DNA from: Lysobacteraceae bacterium
GTDB lineage: Bacteria > Pseudomonadota > Gammaproteobacteria > Xanthomonadales > Wenzhouxiangellaceae
Assembly (NCBI GenBank): GCA_020201235.1
Contig: JAIVHD010000080.1
Span: 10,165 to 17,382 of the forward strand
Length of the DNA stretch: 7,218 nucleotides
Direction of reading: 5' to 3'
Of the stretch, positions 1 through 6,094 are shown one piece after another. The notes below the pieces were generated by a model. That model was not told the DNA's origin and made no database searches. It was given only the letters and a program-made list of their open reading frames with translations. A program made the translations under genes and the position numbers. Each line of letters begins with the position of its first letter. Position 1 is the stretch's first letter.

Positions 1-670
1 GACGGTATTGGGCGGCCGAGGTGTCCTGGTATTCATCGACCAGGAAATAGCGCATCCGGGCTCGCCAGCGCGCGCGCATCTCCGGTTGCGTCAGCATGCT
101 GGCCGGCAGCGCGATCAGGTCGTCGAAGTCAACCGCGTTGAGTTCGGCCAGGCGTTGCTGATAGGCCGCGAAAATGCTGGCAATCTGCCCCTCGCCTTCG
201 CTCTCTGCAGCCGCCAGCGCGCGTTGCGGCGTGGTGCCGCTATCCTTGAGGCGACCGATTGCCGACTGCGCGATATGGACCTGGTCGTTTCGGGAGGAGC
301 CGGGCAGCAGTTCCCGGACCAGGTCGGAGGCGGCGTATTGATCGAGGATGCTGATGCCGGCCTTCAGACCGGCGGCCTCGGGATCTTCGCGCAGGATTTT
401 CCAGCCCAGGCTGTGAAAGGTGGAAATCGTCAGGCCCTCGGCGGCCTTGCGTCGAATTCGCCGGGTGACGCGCCTGCGCATCTCGCGCGCGGCTTTGTTG
501 GTGAACGTGATCGCGGCGATCTGGCTGGCACGGAAGTGCCCCTGGTCGATCATCCAGGCAATTTTTTCAGTAATCACCCGGGTCTTGCCAGAACCGGCCC
601 CGGCCAGCACCAGCAAAGGCGTATCGATGTGTTTGACAGCGGCGTGCTGTTGCGGGTTGAGACCAGACAT
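1..670 (-). CDS. rep: Rep-type ATP-dependent DNA helicase (SF1A), N-terminal part, cut by window edge
   Basis: This is the first 223 residues of a UvrD/Rep-family 3'-5' DNA helicase; the frame stays open to position 1, so the rest lies outside the window. It begins MSGLNPQQHAAVKHIDTPLL, close to E. coli Rep. Helicase motifs appear in order: the Q-motif (LNPQQ, residues 4-8), Walker A (GAGSGKT, 24-30), motif Ia (ITFTNKAAREM, about 54-64), motif Ib (TISTFHSLG, about 77-85) and motif II/Walker B (VDEYQDT, about 210-216). Family knowledge: Rep uses ATP to translocate on single-stranded DNA, removes proteins ahead of replication forks and helps restart them. Motif spacing and wording favour Rep over UvrD or PcrA, but without the 2B domain and C-terminus this is a strong preference, not proof. 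The ATG at 670 is chosen because the family N-terminus starts there. No Shine-Dalgarno is visible, and a TAGAAT hexamer lies 9 nt upstream. The gene is divergent from the exported protein at 874. Confidence 0.93.
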   Translation of the reverse strand, partial: MSGLNPQQHAAVKHIDTPLLVLAGAGSGKTRVITEKIAWMIDQGHFRASQIAAITFTNKAAREMRRRVTRRIRRKAAEGLTISTFHSLGWKILREDPEAAGLKAGISILDQYAASDLVRELLPGSSRNDQVHIAQSAIGRLKDSGTTPQRALAAAESEGEGQIASIFAAYQQRLAELNAVDFDDLIALPASMLTQPEMRARWRARMRYFLVDEYQDTSAAQYR

Positions 671-679
671 AGGTGGCGC

Positions 680-685
680 ATTCTA
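680..685 (-). promoter_or_regulatory. rep: Candidate -10 hexamer for rep (TAGAAT)
   Basis: Read on the minus strand, TAGAAT (5/6 to the sigma-70 consensus) ends 9 nt before the rep ATG, so a transcript would start only a few bases upstream of the start codon. No matching -35 is seen at 16-18 bp; that position falls in the edge of the dispersed repeat. There is no Shine-Dalgarno in the short leader. The case rests on position and one hexamer only. Confidence 0.25.
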
Positions 686-699
686 CTCGCTTGTCTTGT

Positions 700-787
700 G
701 CCGAGGAGCCTGTCGGATCGAACCGAGCGTCGCGAGCGAAAGCCCGGTTGCGTTCGGTCACGAAATGCCCCCGCTACGGCTCCTGGC
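700..787. repeat. Short dispersed repeat, related at one end to the element upstream of the glutaminase gene
   Basis: Positions 705-750 match 7079-7125 in the same orientation. Both start GGAGCCTGTCGGAT, continue through AACCGA, and end with a GAAAG-CCGGTTG block; the middle differs and has a 1-nt length difference. The copy also has its own inverted ends: GCCgAGGAGCC at about 700-710 against GGCTCCTGGC at 778-787. It contains an AACCG (721-725) / CGGTT (745-749) stem. A second inverted pair, GTTGCG (747-752) against CGCAAC (795-800), reaches beyond the right end. Unlike the right-hand copy it does not form a long palindrome. It lies about 30 bp upstream of the rep start. I read it as a related or decayed member of a genome-wide non-coding repeat family; family membership is inferred from only two copies. 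Confidence 0.6.
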
Positions 788-861
788 GGCAGCGCGCAAC
801 GGACGGGGCGCTGAATCAGGCGCGCTGATATTTTATCGACCCGAATTCCAATCGGGACCCG

Positions 862-867
862 TATACT
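862..867 (+). promoter_or_regulatory. Candidate -10 box (TATACT) giving a leaderless mRNA
   Basis: TATACT is 5/6 to the sigma-70 -10 consensus and ends 6 nt before the ATG at 874. The usual start point, about 7 nt downstream, would then be the A of the start codon itself. There is no Shine-Dalgarno between box and ATG (the interval is GGCCCC). No convincing -35 is seen; the nearest TTGACA-like string is TCGACC at 836-841, which leaves a 20-bp spacer and is too far. Confidence 0.3.
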
Positions 868-873
868 GGCCCC

Positions 874-1392
874 ATGATTTTTACCATCCGGTTTCTTTTG
901 ATGTTCGGGCTGACTGGATTGGCCTGTTGCGCAGCAGCGCTCGCCGAGCCTGTCATTGAGCTGAGACAGGATTCGGAAGCGGTTCTGGAAGACCAGCGAC
1001 TGGCCGGCAACGCGCGGGCGCAAGCCCGGCGGCGCGGCGCGATTCGCTCGGTCCCGCAGTTGTTCGTCTACCACCCCGACCGTTCGCCGGCTTTTCACTT
1101 GCAAGGCTATCGCGAAAATTTCCAGCGCCATCTCGAGCTGATGATCGAGGCCTTTCGGGTCGAGCGCTCGATGGTCGATCTCGAAACCCTGCTCGGGCGT
1201 GCCCGCGACGCCAACAGCGACCGACTGGCTGTCGCTGATTTGCCGCTGCATTCGACCACCATCGTGGTCTATCGGCGAGCGGACTGCCAACATTGTGAAC
1301 AACTCGAAGCCGCCCTGGACGAATGGCTTCTCGAACGCCGCGAGCAGCGCCCGGACTTTGATCCCGTTCGAATTCGGATCACGGTGCCCTGA
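874..1392 (+). CDS. Exported protein of unknown function with a CxxC (CQHC) motif, thioredoxin-like C-terminus
   Basis: A 172-residue protein that I cannot assign to a named family. Residues 1-24 form a clear signal peptide: short basic start, hydrophobic stretch, then ALA before Glu25, fitting signal peptidase I. Cys18 and Cys19 are not in a good lipobox. The mature part begins with a charged helical region (28-60). It is followed by a possible strand PQLFVYHP (61-68), a helical middle, and the most informative segment: strand TTIVVYRRA (128-136), C138-Q-H-C141, a helix EQLEAALDEWLLERREQ (142-158) and a final strand VRIRIT (165-170). Strand-CxxC-helix-strand is the core of a thioredoxin or glutaredoxin fold, so a periplasmic thiol-disulfide or metal-binding role is possible. 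The protein stops directly after the second strand, shorter than a full thioredoxin domain, so the assignment is tentative. The signal peptide supports the start at 874. Neighbours are divergent rep upstream and tdk 208 bp downstream; neither suggests a function. Confidence 0.72.
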   Translation: MIFTIRFLLMFGLTGLACCAAALAEPVIELRQDSEAVLEDQRLAGNARAQARRRGAIRSVPQLFVYHPDRSPAFHLQGYRENFQRHLELMIEAFRVERSMVDLETLLGRARDANSDRLAVADLPLHSTTIVVYRRADCQHCEQLEAALDEWLLERREQRPDFDPVRIRITVP

Positions 1393-1600
1393 CCCGAAAG
1401 CCGCACAGCAGCGGCCGGCGAATCCGCCTGCGACGAACATCCGGACCCCGAATCCGACAAGCATCGCGCAGCGTGCATGGTCGTTTGACCGGGTCACCGG
1501 GGTGCAGCACGACCCGACCAACGTAGCGCGCCGGTTCTGCATGGAGACTGCTCCGAGCGCTCAGGCGATGACTGATCTGATTTGACCTGGGACAGGGGAA

Positions 1601-2212
1601 ATGGCCAAACTTTATTTTTATTACTCGACCATGAATGCCGGCAAGACCACCATCCTGCTGCAATCCGCACACAATTATCGCGAGCGCGGCATGACCCCGG
1701 TTTTATTGACCCCGGCGCTGGACGATCGGGCCGGGCAGGGGGTGATCCGCTCGCGCGTCGGGCTCGAGGCGCGGGCTGAAGTGTTCGAGCCGCTGGACGA
1801 TCTATTGCAGCTCGTCCAGGCCAGCGCCGGGCACAGCATGCCGGCCTGCGTACTGGTCGATGAAGCGCAGTTTCTGACCCGCGATCAGGTCTACCAGCTC
1901 AGCGAAATCGTCGACCGGCTTGGCATCCCGGTGCTGGCGTTCGGATTGCGAACCGATTTTCGCGGTGAGCTGTTCACCGGCAGCCAGTACCTGATGGCCT
2001 GGGCTGATGAGCTCAAGGAGTTAAAGACCATTTGCCACACCGGTAAAAAGGCCACCATGGTGGTCCGCGTCGACGAGCAGGGCCTGGCGCTGACCGAGGG
2101 TGATCAGATTCAGATTGGCGGCAACGAGCGCTATATCCCGGTCAGTCGGGCAGAATTCAAGCGTGTTTTCCATCACGGCGAAAAAGCGCGCCTGTTTAAG
2201 TCCGGCTCCTGA
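1601..2212 (+). CDS. tdk: Thymidine kinase (type II, TK1-like), zinc-site variant
   Basis: A complete 203-residue thymidine kinase (ATP + thymidine to ADP + dTMP, pyrimidine salvage, cytosol), the usual length for gammaproteobacterial Tdk. Visible motifs: P-loop STMNAGKTT (9-17), the DDR motif at 41-43, Walker B with catalytic glutamate VDEAQFLTR (86-94, Glu88), [11 protein letters not shown] (115-125), and the thymidine-binding lasso IGGNERY (172-178). The lasso zinc site is degenerate. Where E. coli Tdk (from memory) has TICFCG, this protein has TICHTG, keeping Cys145 with Thr147. Where E. coli has VCRKH, this one has VSRAE (181-185). His146 or His191/192 could in principle compensate; this is inference. 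The start is supported by the family N-terminus MAKLYFYYS and a purine-rich AGGGG (1594-1598) just upstream. The C-terminal tail is short, and the gene converges on yqiK. Confidence 0.96.
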   Translation: MAKLYFYYSTMNAGKTTILLQSAHNYRERGMTPVLLTPALDDRAGQGVIRSRVGLEARAEVFEPLDDLLQLVQASAGHSMPACVLVDEAQFLTRDQVYQLSEIVDRLGIPVLAFGLRTDFRGELFTGSQYLMAWADELKELKTICHTGKKATMVVRVDEQGLALTEGDQIQIGGNERYIPVSRAEFKRVFHHGEKARLFKSGS

Positions 2213-2303
2213 ACCCGTTTGTTTCAGCTTTTTCTGTACCTGATTACGGAGGAGACTCACTCAGTTACACCACTCACCACGCTTTCGTCGCCAGGCTCCC
2301 GGT

Positions 2304-2335
2304 GCCGGCTGAATGCCGGCAATCGGGTTTAACCC
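2304..2335. other. Two small inverted repeats between convergent tdk and yqiK
   Basis: The convergent spacer (2213-2328) carries GCCGGC-tgaat-GCCGGC (2304-2320, 6-bp stem, 5-nt loop). It is followed by GGGTT-t-AACCC (2325-2335), which overlaps the yqiK stop codon at 2329-2331. Neither is followed by a convincing T-run on either strand, so they are not good intrinsic terminators. They may still act as transcript-end structures for both genes. Nothing else is recognisable in the spacer. Confidence 0.35.
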
Positions 2336-4077
2336 AATCGGTCGGGGTCGGCACCGGATTCGTCCGATCGGCCGCCGCAGTCGTTGTTTTGGCCGACTTC
2401 GGGCTGTGTGTCTCCATCGTCGCCGGATTTGGGCCCTGCTTTGTCGGCAGCCGTCCGGCCATGCGAGTTGACCATGCCGCTGAGATCGGCCAGGTCGCTC
2501 AGGCCGACTTCGTTGAGCAGTGAATCGACCAGCGGACGCTGGGCGCGATAGCGAAGCGCCTGGTCGACGACCGAGCGTGCCAGGCCATCGCCCCCGGCAT
2601 CACCGCCGCCGGCCGCGCTGCCGCCGCTGTGCCCCATGCCGCGCACATCAATGATCTTGATGCCTTCGATCTGCTCCATGGGTTTGACCGATTGCTCGAT
2701 GATCGACGGCAAGCAGCGCAACAGTTCGAGCCGAGTTTCCAGCGCGATCTGCTCGGGGCTCAGCGCGTTACGTGCTTCGTTGATGGCGCGTCGGCCTTCG
2801 GCATCGACGCGGTAGCGGTCCTCGTCGGCGAGTGCCCGGATACGCACCGAGTCGGCCTCGCCGGTCGCCTCCATTCTCAGAGCTTCGGCCTGATCGGCTG
2901 CGGCCTGTTTCTGGGCTTCGGCGGCAACCGTAATGCCAATCGCATCCTGCTCGGCCTGTTCGCGAGCCTGGACCAGCCGTACCTGCTTGGCGCGCTCGGC
3001 TTCTGCGGTTTGCCGGACGGTCTTGACCTCTTCCTCTGCGGTCACCGCGCGGGCCCGAGCCAAATCGGCTTCGGCGCGAGCCGCAGATTCCTCCCTGGAT
3101 TTTTCGGAAATCGCGATCTCGCGCTCCTGCTCTGAGATGCGGACCGCTCGCTGGCGCTCGATTTCGCGCTGTTCGACTTCGCGCGACTTGACAATGCCGG
3201 CTTCTTCGATGGCGCGCTCGGACTCGATTCGAGCCTCTTCGGCCTCGCGCTTGCGCTGGGCTTCCTGGCGCGCCACGGTCGAGTGGGTCTCGGCCGTTCG
3301 TACCTTGACTTCCTGCTCCTGCATCAGCCGCGCGTATTCGGCGTCGCGACCGATTTCCAGCGATTGCTGTTCGGTTTCAAGATCCTTTTGCTCGATCTGG
3401 ATCTTGGTTTCACGTTCGATGTCGTTGCGTTCTTTACGTCGGCGCTCAATCTCCTGGGTTAGCTTGGTCAGTCCCTGGGCATCAAAGGCATTTTGCGGAT
3501 TAAAGAAGTCGGACGGCGTCTGGTCGAGACCGGTCAAGGAAACCGATTCCAGTTCCAGCCCGTTCTTGTGTAAATCCTCGGCCACGGCGACCTGGACTTT
3601 CTGGGCAAAGTCAACCCGGTTCTCATGCAGGTCCTCCATGCTCATGCCGGCCGCCACGGCGCGCAGCGCGTCGACGAACTTGCCTTCGATCAACTCCTTC
3701 AATGCGGCCGGCTCCATCGTGCGCCGACCGAGGGTTTGGGCGGCAGTTGAGATTGCATCGGCGTCGGGCTTGACCCGCACGTAGAATTCGGCCTGGACGT
3801 CGACCCGCATCCGATCCAGCGTAATCAGCGCCGCGTCGCGCGCGCGCAGGACCTCGAGCTTGAGCGTGTTCATGTTGACCGGGATGGTTTCGTGCAGCAC
3901 CGGCAGCACCAGCGTGCCACCGTCACGAACAACTTTTTCGCCGCCCATGCCGGTTCGGACGAATGCGATTTCCTTGCTGGCCCGGTGGTAGAGACGGGCA
4001 AAGATCAGGCCCAGCGTGAACAGTGCCGCTAGAATAATAATGGCTGGGATCAGGATGGTTGTCGGGTCGAAATTCAT
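2329..4077 (-). CDS. yqiK: YqiK-type flotillin family protein
   Basis: A complete 582-residue inner-membrane flotillin. Residues 8-27 are a single N-terminal transmembrane segment followed by the basic FARLYHRA. The PHB/SPFH domain spans about 35-210, and matches E. coli YqiK (as I remember it) at AFVRTGMGGEKVV, IPVNMNTLKLEV and AEDLHKNGLELESVSLT. From about 215 to 430 it is a long Glu/Arg/Gln-rich coiled coil. Then comes the flotillin C-terminal region (ALSPEQIALETRLELLRCLP, IEGIKIIDVRG), a Gly-rich linker and the conserved YRAQRPLVDSLL (510-521). The last ~60 residues are an extra acidic, polar tail that E. coli YqiK appears to lack. Family role: oligomeric scaffold of membrane microdomains, linked to envelope stress and fluidity. 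The ATG at 4077 is preceded by GGAGG (4088-4092, 10-nt spacing), so it has its own ribosome binding site. It is last in the pspA-yqiJ-yqiK cluster, 92 bp after yqiJ. Confidence 0.96.
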   Translation of the reverse strand: MNFDPTTILIPAIIILAALFTLGLIFARLYHRASKEIAFVRTGMGGEKVVRDGGTLVLPVLHETIPVNMNTLKLEVLRARDAALITLDRMRVDVQAEFYVRVKPDADAISTAAQTLGRRTMEPAALKELIEGKFVDALRAVAAGMSMEDLHENRVDFAQKVQVAVAEDLHKNGLELESVSLTGLDQTPSDFFNPQNAFDAQGLTKLTQEIERRRKERNDIERETKIQIEQKDLETEQQSLEIGRDAEYARLMQEQEVKVRTAETHSTVARQEAQRKREAEEARIESERAIEEAGIVKSREVEQREIERQRAVRISEQEREIAISEKSREESAARAEADLARARAVTAEEEVKTVRQTAEAERAKQVRLVQAREQAEQDAIGITVAAEAQKQAAADQAEALRMEATGEADSVRIRALADEDRYRVDAEGRRAINEARNALSPEQIALETRLELLRCLPSIIEQSVKPMEQIEGIKIIDVRGMGHSGGSAAGGGDAGGDGLARSVVDQALRYRAQRPLVDSLLNEVGLSDLADLSGMVNSHGRTAADKAGPKSGDDGDTQPEVGQNNDCGGRSDESGADPDRLG

Positions 4078-4169
4078 GATTGTTTGTCCTCCGGTTGCCT
4101 GGGAATTGAATCAGTGGTTTTGAAAGGCCGGCCGTCGGCGACCGGGCTCAAATTGTCCATGCTGGATCA

Positions 4170-4821
4170 TCAATCGTCGCCGGTCAGTGCCTGGTTGGGG
4201 TTGGGGATCGCGGTGAAGCGGCCGTCGATCTGGCGAACCAGCAATACCAGGCTGCCGTTGTCGAGAACCGCGTTGCAGTCCTCGGGTTCGACCATCACGT
4301 AATGGGTCGTGCCGAAGCGATCGGCCAGGCGCGCCTGGGCTGCAAGCCGGTGGCGCGCATCACCGCCGACCACAACGGCGGTGTGACCAACAAACGTGGC
4401 TGTGCGAACTGCGCTGGATTCGTCTTGGGGCATGAGCCGCGGCAATCGCCGACGGCACGGCCAGCCCGATGCTCGAGCGAAGCAGCGATTGGGCAGTCAG
4501 GCCGAGCAGCGCGAAGACGCACAGGAACACGATCAGCACCATCAGCACCGGAACCCGGCCGATGTAGAGCCAGGCCAGCACGCGCCCGGCCAGGCTGCCG
4601 CCCTCGGGTGCACCCGAGCCTTCGATGCCGGCCGAAACATCGCCGGGCACCTCGATCGCGTCACCCGGAAGCTCGACATGGGTCGCGATCAGGTCGTCGA
4701 CCACTTCATTAACGCCCATCCCGCTAAACAGTGCGACCAGTTCAAATATCAGCAGCCCGAGCATGATCAGCAGCGCAACCGTAAACGGTGCGCTGCCCGG
4801 CGCGGTGAAATACTCGATCAC
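4170..4821 (-). pseudogene. yqiJ: YqiJ-like OB-fold membrane protein (DUF1449 type), frame disrupted internally
   Basis: Two adjacent reading frames together make one YqiJ-like protein. The first (from GTG at 4821) gives MIEYFTAPGSAPFTVALLIM with a transmembrane helix at about 13-32, a loop with an acidic linker, then WLYIGRVPVLMVLIVFLCVF, a second helix. It runs sensibly to GLAVPSAIA, near 4445, and then turns into Arg/His-rich nonsense (SHSHVCWSHRRCGRR, stop near 4360). The second frame takes over at about 4445 with PRLMPQDESSAV and continues as the soluble OB-fold domain (GTTHYVMVEPED, LVLLVRQIDGRF) to the stop at 4170. E. coli YqiJ, as I remember it, has about 70 residues from IGR to the DHSSA block; here about 52 remain. 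So roughly 19 codons, the last transmembrane segment, are missing as well as the frame. The GTG overlaps the pspA stop by 4 bp, implying coupling. Either a real decayed gene or a deletion error in the assembly. The TTG at 4445 could start a 91-residue soluble fragment. Confidence 0.85.
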
Positions 4822-5501
4822 GACTTCTCGGACTTGAGTCTGAGCAGACGCTCGCGCACCCGGTTTTGGCGCGTCATCTCTTCGAGTTCGGACAGCCGTG
4901 CCTCGTCGTCAATGCGCCCGCCGGACCCCGATTGAAGCCCGGTCTGGCGCCTGAAAACCCGATCGAACGCGTCGCCGGCACGCTCGGCCCGTGCTGGGCC
5001 ATCGCCAGAACCGGTAGCCGATTGTTGCGGCTGTCCCGAGCTTGGTTGGCCCGCGACCCGGCGCGACTCCTGATAGCTTTGGAGCGCATCGCGCATCTCG
5101 CGTTTCTTGGCCTGCAAGGCACTGACATAACCCTCCAGTTTGGTTTTTTCGTCGCCCAGGTCGGCGAGCCGGGCTTCGAGCACCGGCAGTTGCGTTTCCA
5201 GGTCGATCTGGCGTGATACGGCCGCTTCGGCCAGGTCCTCGCGCCCCTCTGCCAGTGCAAGCTTGGCCTGATCATCGAGTGTGTCGACGCGCTGGCCGTC
5301 TTCGGCCAGCCGTTTCGAGGTCAAGTGACGCTGTGCTTCGACCACGCCGAGTTCGTTGCGCACCTCGTTGATTGCGTTGTCGATTTCCCGGATTGCCTGC
5401 TCCATGGTGGCCTCGGGTGCGGCGTTCTCGACCGCATCGACCAGTGCGTTGAATCCGCCCGCGATCAAGCGTCCCACTCGTTGTCTCAACGATTCACTCA
5501 T
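4818..5501 (-). CDS. pspA: PspA/IM30 (Vipp1) family protein
   Basis: A complete 227-residue PspA/IM30-family protein, about the usual length. The N-terminus (1-24, SLRQRVGRLIAGGFNALVDAVENA) looks like the membrane-binding amphipathic helix. Residues 25-145 are a long coiled-coil hairpin with family-like MEQAIREIDNAINEVRNELG (33-52) and SRQIDLETQLPVLEARL (95-111). A Gly/Ser/Gln-rich linker (about 150-185) leads to a C-terminal helix RLSELEEMTRQNRVRERLLR. Family knowledge: such proteins polymerise on stressed inner membranes to limit proton leakage and can control stress regulators. The ATG at 5501 has a good Shine-Dalgarno AGGAG (5508-5512) at 6-nt spacing. The stop overlaps the yqiJ start by 4 bp, so translation is probably coupled. 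I see no sigma-54 promoter (the TGGCAC-N5-TTGC pattern) upstream, so it is probably not under PspF. The gene symbol is by family; it could be a paralogue of the YjfJ type. Confidence 0.9.
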   Translation of the reverse strand: MSESLRQRVGRLIAGGFNALVDAVENAAPEATMEQAIREIDNAINEVRNELGVVEAQRHLTSKRLAEDGQRVDTLDDQAKLALAEGREDLAEAAVSRQIDLETQLPVLEARLADLGDEKTKLEGYVSALQAKKREMRDALQSYQESRRVAGQPSSGQPQQSATGSGDGPARAERAGDAFDRVFRRQTGLQSGSGGRIDDEARLSELEEMTRQNRVRERLLRLKSEKS

Positions 5502-5604
5502 GTCGTGCTCCTATTGCAAGGGTTTGCCGTTCTGCCGGATTATGCAGCAGTCCGGATTGGTTCACCGCCATCGGTTTTAGTCCGTGATGGATCCATCCTG
5601 CCGG

Positions 5605-5898
5605 TCACGCCCGGATTCGAGACCGCTGCCGGCTCGTCGGGCCAAAGCGGTCGGGTCGTAGCAGCCGCGAAAACCGGCTTGCGATAATTGCTGGGCCGAA
5701 TCGACCAGGTGCGGCGGCGGGATCGTTAACGCCCTCGCGCTGAGCCCGTGCCTCGGCCAGCAAGGCGCGAATCTTTTCGCTGAAATTTCCTGCTCCCTGG
5801 ATATCGACCGCAGAAAGATAATCGAGATCTTCCTGCTCCAAGCGTAAGGTCACCGTTTGTTTCGCCACGTCATCGTTTCGTTGAATACCCGAATGCAT
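5605..5898 (-). CDS. Small ribbon-helix-helix-like protein upstream of pspA; C-terminal part probably out of frame
   Basis: A 97-residue reading frame whose first half is protein-like: VAKQTVTLRLEQEDLDYLSA (11-30) then AGNFSEKIRALLAEARAQRE. A short strand with alternating residues (QTVTLRL) followed by two helices fits a ribbon-helix-helix DNA-binding domain, as in MetJ/Arc-type regulators and antitoxins. The second half (from about residue 56) is Arg/Pro-rich and looks like a shadow frame. The next frame over reads HLVDSAQQL and FRGCYDPTALARR from 5711 down to a stop at 5577, more protein-like and with better third-position GC. I infer a deletion or frameshift near 5720. The ATG at 5898 lacks a strong ribosome binding site; GTG at 5868 would give MAKQTVTLRL and is equally likely. 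It lies 103 bp upstream of pspA on the same strand, so it could regulate or share the transcript of the pspA-yqiJ-yqiK cluster. No named family recognised. Confidence 0.6.
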   Translation of the reverse strand: MHSGIQRNDDVAKQTVTLRLEQEDLDYLSAVDIQGAGNFSEKIRALLAEARAQREGVNDPAAAPGRFGPAIIASRFSRLLRPDRFGPTSRQRSRIRA

Positions 5899-5906
5899 CT
5901 TATCGC

Positions 5907-5930
5907 AAACGTATTAAAATGCAATAGTTT
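5907..5930. promoter_or_regulatory. AT-rich inverted repeat, possible operator of the pspA-yqiK cluster
   Basis: AAACGTATT (5907-5915) and AATAGTTT (5923-5930) form an imperfect inverted repeat with a 7-nt spacer (one extra base in the left arm). It lies 9 nt upstream of the ATG at 5898 in an unusually AT-rich patch of an otherwise GC-rich window. The patch holds TTTAAT and TAATAC hexamers on the minus strand that could be -10 boxes, but no good -35. An operator for the ribbon-helix-helix protein encoded next to it is a natural guess, not shown. Confidence 0.3.
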
Positions 5931-5996
5931 CGATGCGGAATGGATATTCTAAGGTCCGCAAGCGGCGTGGTCAACCGCAACCCTGCGGCATGCGGG

Positions 5997-6012
5997 AAAA
6001 AACCGGCGCGGT
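5997..6012 (-). terminator. Weak intrinsic terminator candidate downstream of glsA
   Basis: On the minus strand ACCG-cgc-CGGT is followed immediately by a run of six T. The stem is only 4 bp, so it is a poor terminator on its own. Two stronger hairpins without T-runs sit between it and the glsA stop: ACCGGC/GCCGGT (6055-6073, 7-nt loop) and GATCGG/CCGATC (6027-6044, 6-nt loop). A further CCGCA/TGCGG hairpin lies at 5975-5988. The whole spacer 5931-6094 has no gene that I can support. Confidence 0.3.
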
Positions 6013-6094
6013 GGATTGTCTGGGTTGATCGGGCTCGACCGATCGCGGGTGCGGACCGGCATCGTCGGCCGGTGCCAGGCCGGGTGGCGGGGGA

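Noticed and set aside
574..1542. Long minus-strand open frame of 322 codons across the rep start, the spacer and the exported-protein gene.
   Set aside because: It overlaps both rep (in a different frame) and the whole signal-peptide protein, has no family features, and is Arg/Ser/Gly-rich as GC-rich shadow frames are.
1199..1585. Plus-strand 128-codon frame overlapping the end of the exported protein and the spacer before tdk.
   Set aside because: Pro/Arg/Thr-rich, no ribosome binding site or domain, and out of frame with the better-supported gene.
2933..3784. Plus-strand open frame of 283 codons opposite yqiK.
   Set aside because: It is a Ser/Arg-rich mirror of the flotillin coiled coil, with no recognisable domain.
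4435..4450. Programmed ribosomal frameshifting to join the two yqiJ frames.
   Set aside because: There is no slippery heptamer at the junction, and about 19 codons seem to be missing as well, which frameshifting would not explain.
4302..4935. Plus-strand frames opposite yqiJ and the end of pspA.
   Set aside because: Arg/Pro-rich shadow translations. The minus-strand frames match known families.
5502..5604. Sigma-54 (PspF-type) promoter ahead of pspA.
   Set aside because: I looked for the -24/-12 pattern (GG and GC 10 bp apart within TGGCAC-like context) on the minus strand and saw no convincing match. A CATAAT hexamer at 5539-5544 lacks a -35.
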